Source: Anseongella ginsenosidimutans
GTDB taxonomy: Bacteria > Bacteroidota > Bacteroidia > Sphingobacteriales > Sphingobacteriaceae
Assembly: GCF_008033235.1 (NCBI RefSeq)
Contig: NZ_CP042432.1
Coordinates: 2,170,001 to 2,234,000, forward strand
Length of the DNA: 64,000 nt
Direction: 5' to 3'
A program made the position numbers and the translations under genes. The number at the start of each line of letters is the position of its first letter. Positions within the stretch are counted from its first letter, which is position 1. The notes under the pieces were generated by a model that saw only the letters and a program-made list of their open reading frames with translations, was not told where the DNA came from and made no database searches. Positions 54,261 to 62,834 of this stretch are shown piece after piece.

Positions 54261-54343
54261 GACCGGATCGTGCAAGGCATGATCCGGTCCGAAAAATTAC
54301 AGCGGATGTTATCCCGTCTCGCCAAAGATCATTGATAACATCC
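54261..54343 (+). other. two inverted repeats in the FecR-SusC spacer
   Basis: GACCGGATC (54261-54269) pairs with GATCCGGTC (54281-54289), and GGATGTTATC (54304-54313) pairs with GATAACATCC (54334-54343). Neither is followed by a long T run. In a 174-base leader between the anti-sigma and SusC genes they may regulate the large increase in SusC expression over FecR, for example by partial termination or RNA processing. Confidence 0.5.
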
Positions 54344-54389
54344 TGGCAGGAATCAACAAAACAAGTTTTATCAAAACCTATTCAAAATT

Positions 54390-54824
54390 ATGAAAAAAAT
54401 CCGTTTATCACCCTTATACGGAAATATCATGTTTGCGCTGCTGTTAGTTTCTATTTACGCCATCCCTTTACAAGCAGATACTCTTAAAGATTTAAAAATA
54501 TCGATCTCCATGGAGAACGCTCCTGTGAGAATGGTGTTGAATGAATTGGAAAAGGAAACACATTTAACGTTTTTCTATAGCAGCCAGGTAGTAAATACGT
54601 CCAAACGGGTTAGCATTCACCTTCGTAATGTAAGCCTCAATGATGCCTTACAGCATTTATTCGCCAAAACCAATATTACCTACCGCTATTCCGGCCGGCA
54701 AATTATCCTGGAAAGAAAGCGCATTACTGTAGGCGACCTGAGAAAGATCCCCCGGAAAGTGGAAAGGAAGAATAGCTCGCCCGGGAGGGAGTGGAGCTTT
54801 TGCGCCGCGGTATCACCCGCCTGA
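54390..54824 (+). CDS. STN domain part of a SusC protein (frame broken)
   Basis: The 144-codon frame contains a signal peptide (MFALLLVSIYAIPLQA) and a secretin/TonB N-terminal (STN) domain: SISMENAPVRMVLNELEKET, then FFYSSQVVN and NVSLNDALQHLFAKTNITYR. It ends at SFCAAVSPA because the SusC frame continues elsewhere. Joined to 54791-57772 by one added base, the protein is about 1127 residues, normal for an STN-containing SusC. The shift must lie between the in-frame TAG at about 54770 and the TGA at 54822; it is not at a G5 run, but one more G in CCCGGG at 54780-54785 would suffice. STN contacts FecR. Confidence 0.82.
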   Translation: MKKIRLSPLYGNIMFALLLVSIYAIPLQADTLKDLKISISMENAPVRMVLNELEKETHLTFFYSSQVVNTSKRVSIHLRNVSLNDALQHLFAKTNITYRYSGRQIILERKRITVGDLRKIPRKVERKNSSPGREWSFCAAVSPA

Positions 54825-57772
54825 TACCTATTTCCCTGCAGAGAACGATCACCGGGACAGTTACCGACGCGCAAACCGGCGAAGGCCTTCCGGGAGTGAG
54901 CGTGGTGCTGAAGGGCACGAATATAGGGACGGCCACTGATGTGAACGGTCATTACGAACTGGATTACTCCCGTACAGCGCTGGAAAACGTCCTCGTATTT
55001 ACATTCCTGGGTTATGTTAGCCAGGAAGAGCAAACCGGAAGCCGCCAGACGATCAACGTTCAGCTCAAAAAGGACATAACCGGCCTGGAAGAAGTGGTTG
55101 TAATAGGTTACGGGACGCAGCGAAAAGTAAATCTTACGGGTTCGGTTTCTACCGTATCGGGTGAAGATCTTGCCAGAAGGCCTGTTGGACAAACTACAGC
55201 CGCTTTGCAAGGCATGGTGCCCGGCCTTACCGTGACCCAGCGTTCCGGCCAGCCGGGAAAGGATGGCGGTAACGTGCGAATCAGGGGGATCGGGACCACC
55301 GGCGATTCCAATCCGCTGGTCATACTTGACGGGGTGGAATCCAGCCTTAACAATGTGGACCCGAACGAGATCGAAAGTATCACGGTTTTAAAGGATGCTG
55401 CATCGGCTGCTATTTACGGCGCCCGCGCAGCCAACGGGGTGATCCTGATCACCACCAAGCGGGCAAGCGCCAAAGGTTTCAGCGTAAATTACAACACCTA
55501 CGGGGGCTGGCAGACGCCGACGGATATGCCTGACATCGTAGGCGCCCTGGACCATATGGAGATGATGAATGAAGCCTATACCAATACCGGCCGGGCTCCG
55601 CTGTATTCGGCGGAATACATCGAAGAATACAAAAGCCAGGGGCCTTCCAACCGGGACCGCTATCCCAACACCGACTGGCAGGATCTGACGCTGAAAGACA
55701 ACGCATTTATGCAAAGCCATTACCTGGCGGTAAATGCCGGAAATGAAAAAATACGTGTGCTGGGTTCCTTAAGCTACCTGGATCAGGAAGGAATTATCCC
55801 AAATACAGGTTTTAAACGATATAATCTTCGCTTAAACTCGGACATAAAATTCAGTGATAAATTCACTACGGCCCTGGATGTGTTTTTGCGGCGAACAGAC
55901 CTGGAGGAGCCTACCGTAGGAACAGGATATGTTTTTCACTGGATGCGGCGCATTCCGGCTAACCAGGCGGGTATCCTGTCAAACGGCCTTTACGGCGAAG
56001 GCTGGAACGGGGATCATCCCCTGGCAAGAGCCCGGGACGGCGGAATGAGAAACCAGCAAATCCTGAGCGCGATCCTGAATATGAATGTAAAATTCAAACC
56101 GGTACAATGGCTGACGGCTGAGGTAAATTATGCCCCTAAATTCAATGAGCCGCATACGACCGCCTTCAGCAATATTATTCAGACCTATCGCTGGGATTTC
56201 TCGCCGAGCTACGCCATTCCGGGAAGGAATTCCCTGACGGAAGAGTTTTCCCGGGACTGGTACAATAACCTCCGGGCATCGGTTACCTACGATAATTTAT
56301 TGGCGGACAAGCATCAGGTTACAGTACTGGCCGGTTTCCAGCGGGAAGACCAAAGCAGTAATTTTATCAGGGCATACCGGGAGGTGTTTCAATTGCCGGA
56401 ATACCAGGAGATCAATTCCGGGAACGAGGAAAATCAGCAAACCGCGGGCTCGGGGTCGCATTGGGCTCTTCAATCTTTTTACGGCAGGATCAACTATAAT
56501 TACAAGGAAAAATACCTGTTCGAGGCCAATGGCCGCTACGATGGCTCATCCCGTTTTGCCACGGGCAATAAATACGCATTTTTCCCTTCCGTTTCGGCCG
56601 GATGGCGTATCAGCCAGGAGCCATTTATGAGCGGGATCGGGCATGTCGTAACCGACCTGAAGCTCCGGGCTTCCTGGGGGCGCCTGGGCAACCAGAATAT
56701 CGGCCTGTACCCCTTCGCTGCTTTCGTGGATATCGGGAACAGCAATTATGTTTTCGGGGAGCAGGTAACCACCGGCGCGGCCCTGAACGATATGGCCAAC
56801 CCGACAATACGATGGGAAGAGACGGAAGTTTCCGACATCGGCCTTGACCTGAACCTATGGTCAAAGTTCACCCTTACCGCAGACTACTATTACCGGAAAA
56901 CAAGCGGCATCCTGCTTCGGCTTGATATTCCGACCATGATCGGGCTTACGGCTCCCTTCCAGAACGCCGGGGTGGTTGAAAACAGGGGCTGGGAACTTTC
57001 CATGAACTACCGGGACCGCCTGGGCAGTTTCGACTACGGGGTCAGTTTCAATCTTTCGGATGTTCGGAACAAGGTGCTGGACCTGAAAGGGATCCGCAGA
57101 ACCGGCAGGCAGGTAAGCTGGGAAGGTCATCCGATCGACGCCTTTTACGGCTACCAGGCCATTGGCTTCTTCCAGGATGCGGCTGACGTTGAAAATTCGC
57201 CGGAGCAATTTGGTAACGTGGCTGCCGGGGACCTTAAATACAGGGACCTGAATAACGACGGTGTGATCAATACCGAGGACCAGGCGATTATCGGGAGTAA
57301 TATTCCCCGGTACACTTACAGCGCGAATATTGATCTGGGTTATAAGGGCATTGACCTTTCCGTTTTCCTGCAGGGCGTCGGAAAAGTGGACGGATTCCTG
57401 TACGGACAGGGAATTATGCCGTTTTTCACAGGGGGCACGGTGCAAGAGCAGCATAAAGACCGGTGGACGCCGGAAAACAGGGACGCTGCGTTTCCACGCT
57501 TTGCCTTTAACGAGAACAATAATGAGCAAAACTCGGATTTCTGGATGAAAAGTGCCGCGTATTTACGGCTGAAGAACATACAGCTGGGCTATACTTTTCC
57601 GGCTTCCCTGCTTAAAGGCAAGGTAGAGCGGCTGAGGATCTATGTAAGCGGGCAGAACCTTTTTACCGTCGAGGATTTCTGGCAAGGATATGATGTGGAG
57701 GCGCCTGCGAGCGACGGAGCATGGTACCCGCAAATGAAGACCTATAGCCTGGGGCTGGACGTGAAATTTTAA
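54791..57772 (+). CDS. SusC/RagA-family TonB-linked outer membrane protein (body)
   Basis: The 993-codon frame carries the CarboxypepD_reg domain (RTITGTVTDAQTGEGLPGVS), a TonB box (LEEVVVIGYGTQRK), the plug (TAALQGMVPGLTVTQRSGQP and SITVLKDAASAAIYGARAAN) and the barrel, ending YSLGLDVKF. The apparent GTG start at 54791 is an artefact of the frameshift; the true N-terminus is the STN frame at 54390. Together with the sigma and FecR genes it forms a complete signalling receptor. A SusD gene follows after 16 bases. The ligand is unknown, but the FAD oxidoreductases downstream suggest a small organic molecule or oxidised sugar. Confidence 0.9.
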   Translation: MELLRRGITRLIPISLQRTITGTVTDAQTGEGLPGVSVVLKGTNIGTATDVNGHYELDYSRTALENVLVFTFLGYVSQEEQTGSRQTINVQLKKDITGLEEVVVIGYGTQRKVNLTGSVSTVSGEDLARRPVGQTTAALQGMVPGLTVTQRSGQPGKDGGNVRIRGIGTTGDSNPLVILDGVESSLNNVDPNEIESITVLKDAASAAIYGARAANGVILITTKRASAKGFSVNYNTYGGWQTPTDMPDIVGALDHMEMMNEAYTNTGRAPLYSAEYIEEYKSQGPSNRDRYPNTDWQDLTLKDNAFMQSHYLAVNAGNEKIRVLGSLSYLDQEGIIPNTGFKRYNLRLNSDIKFSDKFTTALDVFLRRTDLEEPTVGTGYVFHWMRRIPANQAGILSNGLYGEGWNGDHPLARARDGGMRNQQILSAILNMNVKFKPVQWLTAEVNYAPKFNEPHTTAFSNIIQTYRWDFSPSYAIPGRNSLTEEFSRDWYNNLRASVTYDNLLADKHQVTVLAGFQREDQSSNFIRAYREVFQLPEYQEINSGNEENQQTAGSGSHWALQSFYGRINYNYKEKYLFEANGRYDGSSRFATGNKYAFFPSVSAGWRISQEPFMSGIGHVVTDLKLRASWGRLGNQNIGLYPFAAFVDIGNSNYVFGEQVTTGAALNDMANPTIRWEETEVSDIGLDLNLWSKFTLTADYYYRKTSGILLRLDIPTMIGLTAPFQNAGVVENRGWELSMNYRDRLGSFDYGVSFNLSDVRNKVLDLKGIRRTGRQVSWEGHPIDAFYGYQAIGFFQDAADVENSPEQFGNVAAGDLKYRDLNNDGVINTEDQAIIGSNIPRYTYSANIDLGYKGIDLSVFLQGVGKVDGFLYGQGIMPFFTGGTVQEQHKDRWTPENRDAAFPRFAFNENNNEQNSDFWMKSAAYLRLKNIQLGYTFPASLLKGKVERLRIYVSGQNLFTVEDFWQGYDVEAPASDGAWYPQMKTYSLGLDVKF

Positions 57773-57788
57773 TCTAAATCCTGAATCA

Positions 57789-59465
57789 ATGAAACTTCTG
57801 AAATATATACTTCTCCTGGGCCTGTTTTCGACTACCTGGTCCTGCCAGGATTACCTGGAACGATTTCCACTTGACAGCCCTTCCGATGAAACATTTTTAC
57901 GCAGCGAAGCCGAATTGGATATGGCCGTAACCGCCTGCTACAACAGGTTATGGTATAAACCTCCCGGTACGGATCAGCCATTTATGTTATCCCTGGAATG
58001 TGCTTCCGACCTGGGCTGGGACCGCAACAGCAGCGGTTTGCAGACGCTGGGAAGGGGGAGCGCCACCCCGGATAACGATTATACCGGCTCGTTCTGGGAA
58101 CATTTTTACCGCGGTGTAGGCCGCTGCAATTACATCCTGGCAAAGGCCGGTCCGCTGGCGGAAACAGTACCCGAAGAGAAATATAATCGGCTCCTTGCCG
58201 AGGTGCGTTTTTTACGCGCTTACTTTTATTCTTATCTGAATGAGCTGTTCGGGGGCGTGCCTTTACTCACCGAACCCGTGGAATTGGCGGAATCGGAAAT
58301 ACCGCGCTCATCCAGGGAAGAAGTAACGGACTTTATCCTTGCCGAACTGGACGCGGCGCTTCCCTACCTGCTTCCCGTTACAGATAAAAGCACGGCAGGC
58401 AGGGCTACACAGGGGGCCGCTCTTGCCCTTAAATCCAGGATTGCCCTTTACAACGAACGCTGGGAAACAGCCGCTCAGGCTGCCAGTCAATTGATGGAAG
58501 AAGGGAATTACCAGCTCCACGACCATTACGGGGAACTTTTTCAATACGCAGGCGAAGATTCCCCCGAAATTATTTTTGCCGTTCAGTACTTAAAAGGCAC
58601 GGCGGTCCATAGCCTTGCACGGCTTTATTATTCGCGGATAGCCCTGGGGCATTCCAATAAGATCCCGGTACAGCCCCTGGTGGACGCTTACGAATGCACA
58701 GATGGCTTAACGATTGACAAATCACCCGGTTTTGATCCGGACGAGCCCTTCGCCAATCGCGATCCCCGGCTGGGTTACACGGTAGTGCTACCTCAAAGCC
58801 GTTTCATTAACTACATTTTTGAGACCCATCCGGATAGCACGGAAACATGGAGCTACAATACAAACCCGCCTACCAGGGTGAATAACGTGGAGTCTTCCCA
58901 TGCCTATGCTACTTTTTCCGGCTACCTGTGGCGCAAGTATGCCGATGTCGCCGATAAGGATGACAGGGATAACAGCGAGCTGAACGTCACCCTGATGAGG
59001 TATGCCGAGGTACTGCTGAATTATGCCGAAGCGAAGATTGAGCTGAACCAGATTGACCAATCGGTGTACGATGCCATTAACGCCGTCAGGGGCAGGCCTT
59101 CTGTAGAAATGCCGCTAATTACGCCCGGAAAGAACCAGGCGGAAATGCGATCCATTGTGCGGAAGGAGCGGAAGTACGAGCTGGCAGGGGAAGGTTTGAG
59201 GCTGTTTGATATCCGCCGTTGGAAGATTGCCGGAGAAGTCATGCCGGGCAAGCTGCTGGGCCGGATTCCCGATGATTTCCTGGCGGAAGCTCCCGTGATC
59301 GACGAAAATGGCACACCGCATTATGAAAATGTGTCAAACGCCGGCCAGATGCGGGTAATTGAAAACCGGCTTTTTGATGAAGGCCGCGATTACCTTTGGC
59401 CCATTCGCCGCCTTGAACTGGAAACAAACCCGGCGCTGGAGCAGAATCCAGGATACGGGAATTGA
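57789..59465 (+). CDS. SusD/RagB-family nutrient-binding lipoprotein
   Basis: A 558-residue lipoprotein (lipobox TTWSC). It has the N-terminal SusD signature SPSDETFLRSEAELDMAVTA, the TPR-like helix LLAEVRFLRAYFYSYLNELF followed by GGVPLLTEPVE, and the C-terminal block VRKERKYELAGEGLRLFDIR with RRWKIAGE. It ends ALEQNPGYGN, the expected terminus, and the frame is intact. It pairs with the preceding SusC as the surface lid. Binding residues cannot be predicted. Confidence 0.94.
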   Translation: MKLLKYILLLGLFSTTWSCQDYLERFPLDSPSDETFLRSEAELDMAVTACYNRLWYKPPGTDQPFMLSLECASDLGWDRNSSGLQTLGRGSATPDNDYTGSFWEHFYRGVGRCNYILAKAGPLAETVPEEKYNRLLAEVRFLRAYFYSYLNELFGGVPLLTEPVELAESEIPRSSREEVTDFILAELDAALPYLLPVTDKSTAGRATQGAALALKSRIALYNERWETAAQAASQLMEEGNYQLHDHYGELFQYAGEDSPEIIFAVQYLKGTAVHSLARLYYSRIALGHSNKIPVQPLVDAYECTDGLTIDKSPGFDPDEPFANRDPRLGYTVVLPQSRFINYIFETHPDSTETWSYNTNPPTRVNNVESSHAYATFSGYLWRKYADVADKDDRDNSELNVTLMRYAEVLLNYAEAKIELNQIDQSVYDAINAVRGRPSVEMPLITPGKNQAEMRSIVRKERKYELAGEGLRLFDIRRWKIAGEVMPGKLLGRIPDDFLAEAPVIDENGTPHYENVSNAGQMRVIENRLFDEGRDYLWPIRRLELETNPALEQNPGYGN

Positions 59466-59492
59466 TTTAAAGAATTACATATTTTTAGGACG

Positions 59493-61148
59493 ATGATTAA
59501 AAAAGCAAGTTATTTTTTAGCCCTGGCAGTGTTCCTTTCTGTCTCGGCCTTTAAAGGCGGGGAAAAGCCCGCCGGATATGATATTGTGATCTACGGAGCA
59601 ACCTCCGGCGGCATAGCGGCCGCAATACAGGGCTCCAGGATGGGCAAACGCATTCTCCTGATAGCGCCTTCCCAGCGGATCGGCGGGCTCACTACCGGGG
59701 GGCTTGGCGCTACCGATATCGGGAATAAGGTCGCTATCGGCGGGATATCAAGGGAGTTTTACCAGCATATAAAGAAGTATTATGAAAACGATTCCCGCTG
59801 GAAATGGCAGGACCGTGCGGAATACATGGAGGGCAAGCAGGAGAGGACCGGTGAGGGAGAGGATGCCATGTGGACCTTTGAGCCATCCGCGGCCCTGCAG
59901 GTATTCAAGGACATGATCGCCGAAGAGAATATTGAGCTGGTATCCGGAGAACGGCTGAACCGCGAAAGCGGCGTGAAGAAGAAAGGAACGAAGATTACCC
60001 GGATTACCATGGAAAGCGGGAAATCCTACCAGGGGAAGGTGTTCATAGATGCGACCTATGAAGGGGACCTGATGGCAGCAGCCGGCGTATCCTATACCGT
60101 AGGGAGGGAATCGAACGAAATGTACGGTGAGACCCTGAACGGGATATACATGGCCGAATACCGGCAGCGATCCGGCTATCACCAGTTCCCTGATGGTGTA
60201 AGCCCTTATAAAATTCCCGGAAAGCCGGAAAGCGGATTGCTTTGGGGTATCAGCCCCGATTCCCTGGAGGCAAAGGGAACCGGGGATAAAAAAGTGCAGG
60301 CCTATAATTTTCGCATCTGCCTTACCGATAACCCGGGTAACAGGCTGCCCATTACCCGGCCGGAAGGGTATGATCCGCAGAAATACGAGCTGCTGGCCCG
60401 TTTGCTGGCTGCCCAGCCCAGCCTGCGAAAGATCAATGACTATTTTATCTGGACGCATATGCCCAACGGGAAAACCGATATCAATAACCGGGGCGGATTT
60501 TCCACCGATATGATCGGGATGAATTATCTGTGGCCGGAGGCAAGTTACGAAGAGCGGGAACAGATCTTCAGGGAGCATATGTCTTATACGAAAGGCTTGC
60601 TTTACTTCATGAAGACGGATCCGCGCGTGCCGGCTAACCTCCGCGAGTTTATTTCTTCTTGGGGTTACCCAAAAGATGAATATATTCGTACTGACCATTT
60701 TACCCCTCAGCTCTATGTGAGGGAGGGAAGGAGAATGATAGGAGAATATGTAATGACCGAACATAATTGCCGCGGAAAGGAAGTAGTCGAAGACCCGGTA
60801 GGGCTGGGCGCTTATAATATGGATAGTCATAACTGCCAGCGGATCGTCGTGAACGGCATGGTTAAAAATGAAGGTAACGTGGAAGTGGGTGTGCCGGGGC
60901 CTTACCCGGTGTCCTACCGTTCCATTACCCCGAAACGTTCGGAGTGCAGTAACCTGCTGGTGCCTGTATGCCTTTCATCTTCGCACATTGCCTACGGATC
61001 CATACGTATGGAGCCGGTTTTCATGGTACTGGGACAGTCGGCGGCCACCGCGGCCTCACTAGCGATTGACGGGCGAAGCAGCGTGCAGGAGGTGGATTAT
61101 GAAAAATTGCGGACGACCCTTTTGGAAGACAAACAACGGCTCAAATGA
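59493..61148 (+). CDS. exported FAD-dependent oxidoreductase (first paralogue)
   Basis: A 551-residue protein with a cleavable signal peptide (SYFLALAVFLSVSAFKG). The FAD-binding N-terminus reads IVIYGATSGGIAAAIQGSRM and RIGGLTTGGLGATDIG, matching the FAD_oxidored family (PF12831-like). A later FIDATYEGDLMAAAGVSYTV segment and the C-terminal HIAYGSIRMEPVFMVLGQSA are shared with the next gene. FAD proteins exported by Sec must gain FAD in the periplasm. The reaction is unknown; oxidation of a sugar acid or other organic substrate imported by the SusCD pair is plausible. The stop overlaps the next start by four bases (ATGA). Confidence 0.88.
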   Translation: MIKKASYFLALAVFLSVSAFKGGEKPAGYDIVIYGATSGGIAAAIQGSRMGKRILLIAPSQRIGGLTTGGLGATDIGNKVAIGGISREFYQHIKKYYENDSRWKWQDRAEYMEGKQERTGEGEDAMWTFEPSAALQVFKDMIAEENIELVSGERLNRESGVKKKGTKITRITMESGKSYQGKVFIDATYEGDLMAAAGVSYTVGRESNEMYGETLNGIYMAEYRQRSGYHQFPDGVSPYKIPGKPESGLLWGISPDSLEAKGTGDKKVQAYNFRICLTDNPGNRLPITRPEGYDPQKYELLARLLAAQPSLRKINDYFIWTHMPNGKTDINNRGGFSTDMIGMNYLWPEASYEEREQIFREHMSYTKGLLYFMKTDPRVPANLREFISSWGYPKDEYIRTDHFTPQLYVREGRRMIGEYVMTEHNCRGKEVVEDPVGLGAYNMDSHNCQRIVVNGMVKNEGNVEVGVPGPYPVSYRSITPKRSECSNLLVPVCLSSSHIAYGSIRMEPVFMVLGQSAATAASLAIDGRSSVQEVDYEKLRTTLLEDKQRLK

Positions 61149-62830
61149 AAAGAATGAAAACAATAAATATTGTTACGGTAATTGCTTCGCTTGTTTTTTT
61201 CTCCTGTAATTCCGCGGGAGAAAAAGAAGGGGAAGCGATAACCGCAGACATTGTTATTTACGGCGGTACCTCGGCTGCCGTAACGGCAGCCGTTCAGGCA
61301 AAAAAGATGGGCAAATCAGTAGTGATGGTTTCGCCCGATACCCATCTTGGCGGACTTTCTTCCGGAGGCCTTGGGTTTACAGACACCGGTAATAAAACCG
61401 TGATAGGCGGGCTTTCCAGGGAATTTTATCATCGCGTATGGATGCATTACAACCAGCCGGAAGCCTGGAAATGGCAGGAAAAATCCGAATACGGCAATAA
61501 GGGCCAGGGAACAGCCGCTATGGATAGCGTGTACAAGACCATGTGGATCTTTGAACCTCATGTGGCCGAACAGGTATTCGAAGATTTTGTGAAGGAGTAT
61601 GAAATCCAGGTGTTTCGCGATGAGTGGCTGAAGCGGGAAGATGGGGTAGTCGTGGAGAACGGCCGTATTGTGGCGATGGAAACCCTTAGCGGAAAGCTGT
61701 TCCGGGGGAAGGTATTCATTGATGCTACCTATGAAGGCGACCTGATGGCCGCGGCGGGGGTAAGTTATGACGTGGGAAGGGAAAGCGCGGATACCTATAA
61801 TGAAAAGTGGAACGGCGTGCAAAAAGGCGTAAAACAGCATAAGCATTATTTTGCATATGATATTTCCCCCTATAAGGTTGCCGGGGATTCCAGCAGCGGG
61901 GTTCTGCCCGAAGTGTCTGCCGGGCCTCCGGGGGAGCAGCTAGCCGGGGATGATAAGATCCAGGCCTATTGCTTTCGGACCTGTATGAGCAATCACCCGG
62001 AAAACCGGGTGCCTTTCCCCAAACCGGAAGGATATGATCCCCAGCGGTATGAATTGCTGGCCCGCCTGTTCGAGGCCGGCTGGAGGGAATGGTTTGAAAA
62101 ATTCGATATGATCCCTAACCGGAAGACCGATACCAATAATCATGGCCCTTTCAGCAGCGATTATATAGGCGGAAATTATGATTACCCCGAAGCGAGCTAT
62201 GAGCGGCGGCGGGAAATCATTAAAGAACATGAGAACTACCAGAAAGGGCTGCTCTGGTTTGTGGCAAATGATCCGCGGGTACCGGCGGAAATACAGTCCG
62301 AAATGAAAAAATGGGGCTTGGCAAAGGATGAATTTACCGACAACGGTAACTGGCCGCATCAATTGTATATTCGTGAAGCCAGGCGGATGATGGGCGAATT
62401 TGTTACGACCGAAAATGAACTGCTGAAGCGTTCGCCGGTGCCGATGCCTGTGGGAATGGGATCCTATGCAATGGATTCCCATAATGTGCAGCGTTACATT
62501 ACTCCGGAAGGTTATGTGCAGAATGAGGGTGATATAGGGGTTAGCACCAAGGGGCCGTATGCCATTTCTTATGGTTCCCTGGTTCCCAAAGCGGAAGAAT
62601 GCACGAACCTGCTGGTGCCGGTATGCGTTTCAAGCTCACATATCGCCTATGGCTCTATTCGTATGGAACCGGTATTTATGATCCTGGGACAATCGGCGGC
62701 TACTGCTGCGGCCATCGCGATTGATGACCAGGTTAATGTGCAGGAAGTAAATTATGACAAGCTGCGGAAGCAGCTGCTGGAAGATAAAATGGTCCTGGAA
62801 TCGCCTTCGGCGCCCGGGCAGAAACCCTAA
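61145..62830 (+). CDS. FAD-dependent oxidoreductase lipoprotein (second paralogue)
   Basis: A 561-residue paralogue of the previous protein, with a lipoprotein signal (VIASLVFFSC lipobox) instead of a cleavable one. The FAD motif is IVIYGGTSAAVTAAVQAKKM, then GGLSSGGLGFTDTGNK; the FIDATYEGDLMAAAGVSYDV and HIAYGSIRMEPVFMILGQSA segments align with the first paralogue. It starts in the stop of the upstream gene, so the two are translationally coupled and may form a heterocomplex. Anchoring one copy in a membrane and leaving the other soluble is unusual. Confidence 0.88.
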   Translation: MKRMKTINIVTVIASLVFFSCNSAGEKEGEAITADIVIYGGTSAAVTAAVQAKKMGKSVVMVSPDTHLGGLSSGGLGFTDTGNKTVIGGLSREFYHRVWMHYNQPEAWKWQEKSEYGNKGQGTAAMDSVYKTMWIFEPHVAEQVFEDFVKEYEIQVFRDEWLKREDGVVVENGRIVAMETLSGKLFRGKVFIDATYEGDLMAAAGVSYDVGRESADTYNEKWNGVQKGVKQHKHYFAYDISPYKVAGDSSSGVLPEVSAGPPGEQLAGDDKIQAYCFRTCMSNHPENRVPFPKPEGYDPQRYELLARLFEAGWREWFEKFDMIPNRKTDTNNHGPFSSDYIGGNYDYPEASYERRREIIKEHENYQKGLLWFVANDPRVPAEIQSEMKKWGLAKDEFTDNGNWPHQLYIREARRMMGEFVTTENELLKRSPVPMPVGMGSYAMDSHNVQRYITPEGYVQNEGDIGVSTKGPYAISYGSLVPKAEECTNLLVPVCVSSSHIAYGSIRMEPVFMILGQSAATAAAIAIDDQVNVQEVNYDKLRKQLLEDKMVLESPSAPGQKP

Positions 62831-62834
62831 TTAT

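Noticed and set aside
59748-60830. A 360-codon open frame antisense to the first FAD oxidoreductase
   Set aside because: It lies wholly inside a gene with clear FAD motifs, has no recognisable domain and no promoter, so it is a shadow frame.
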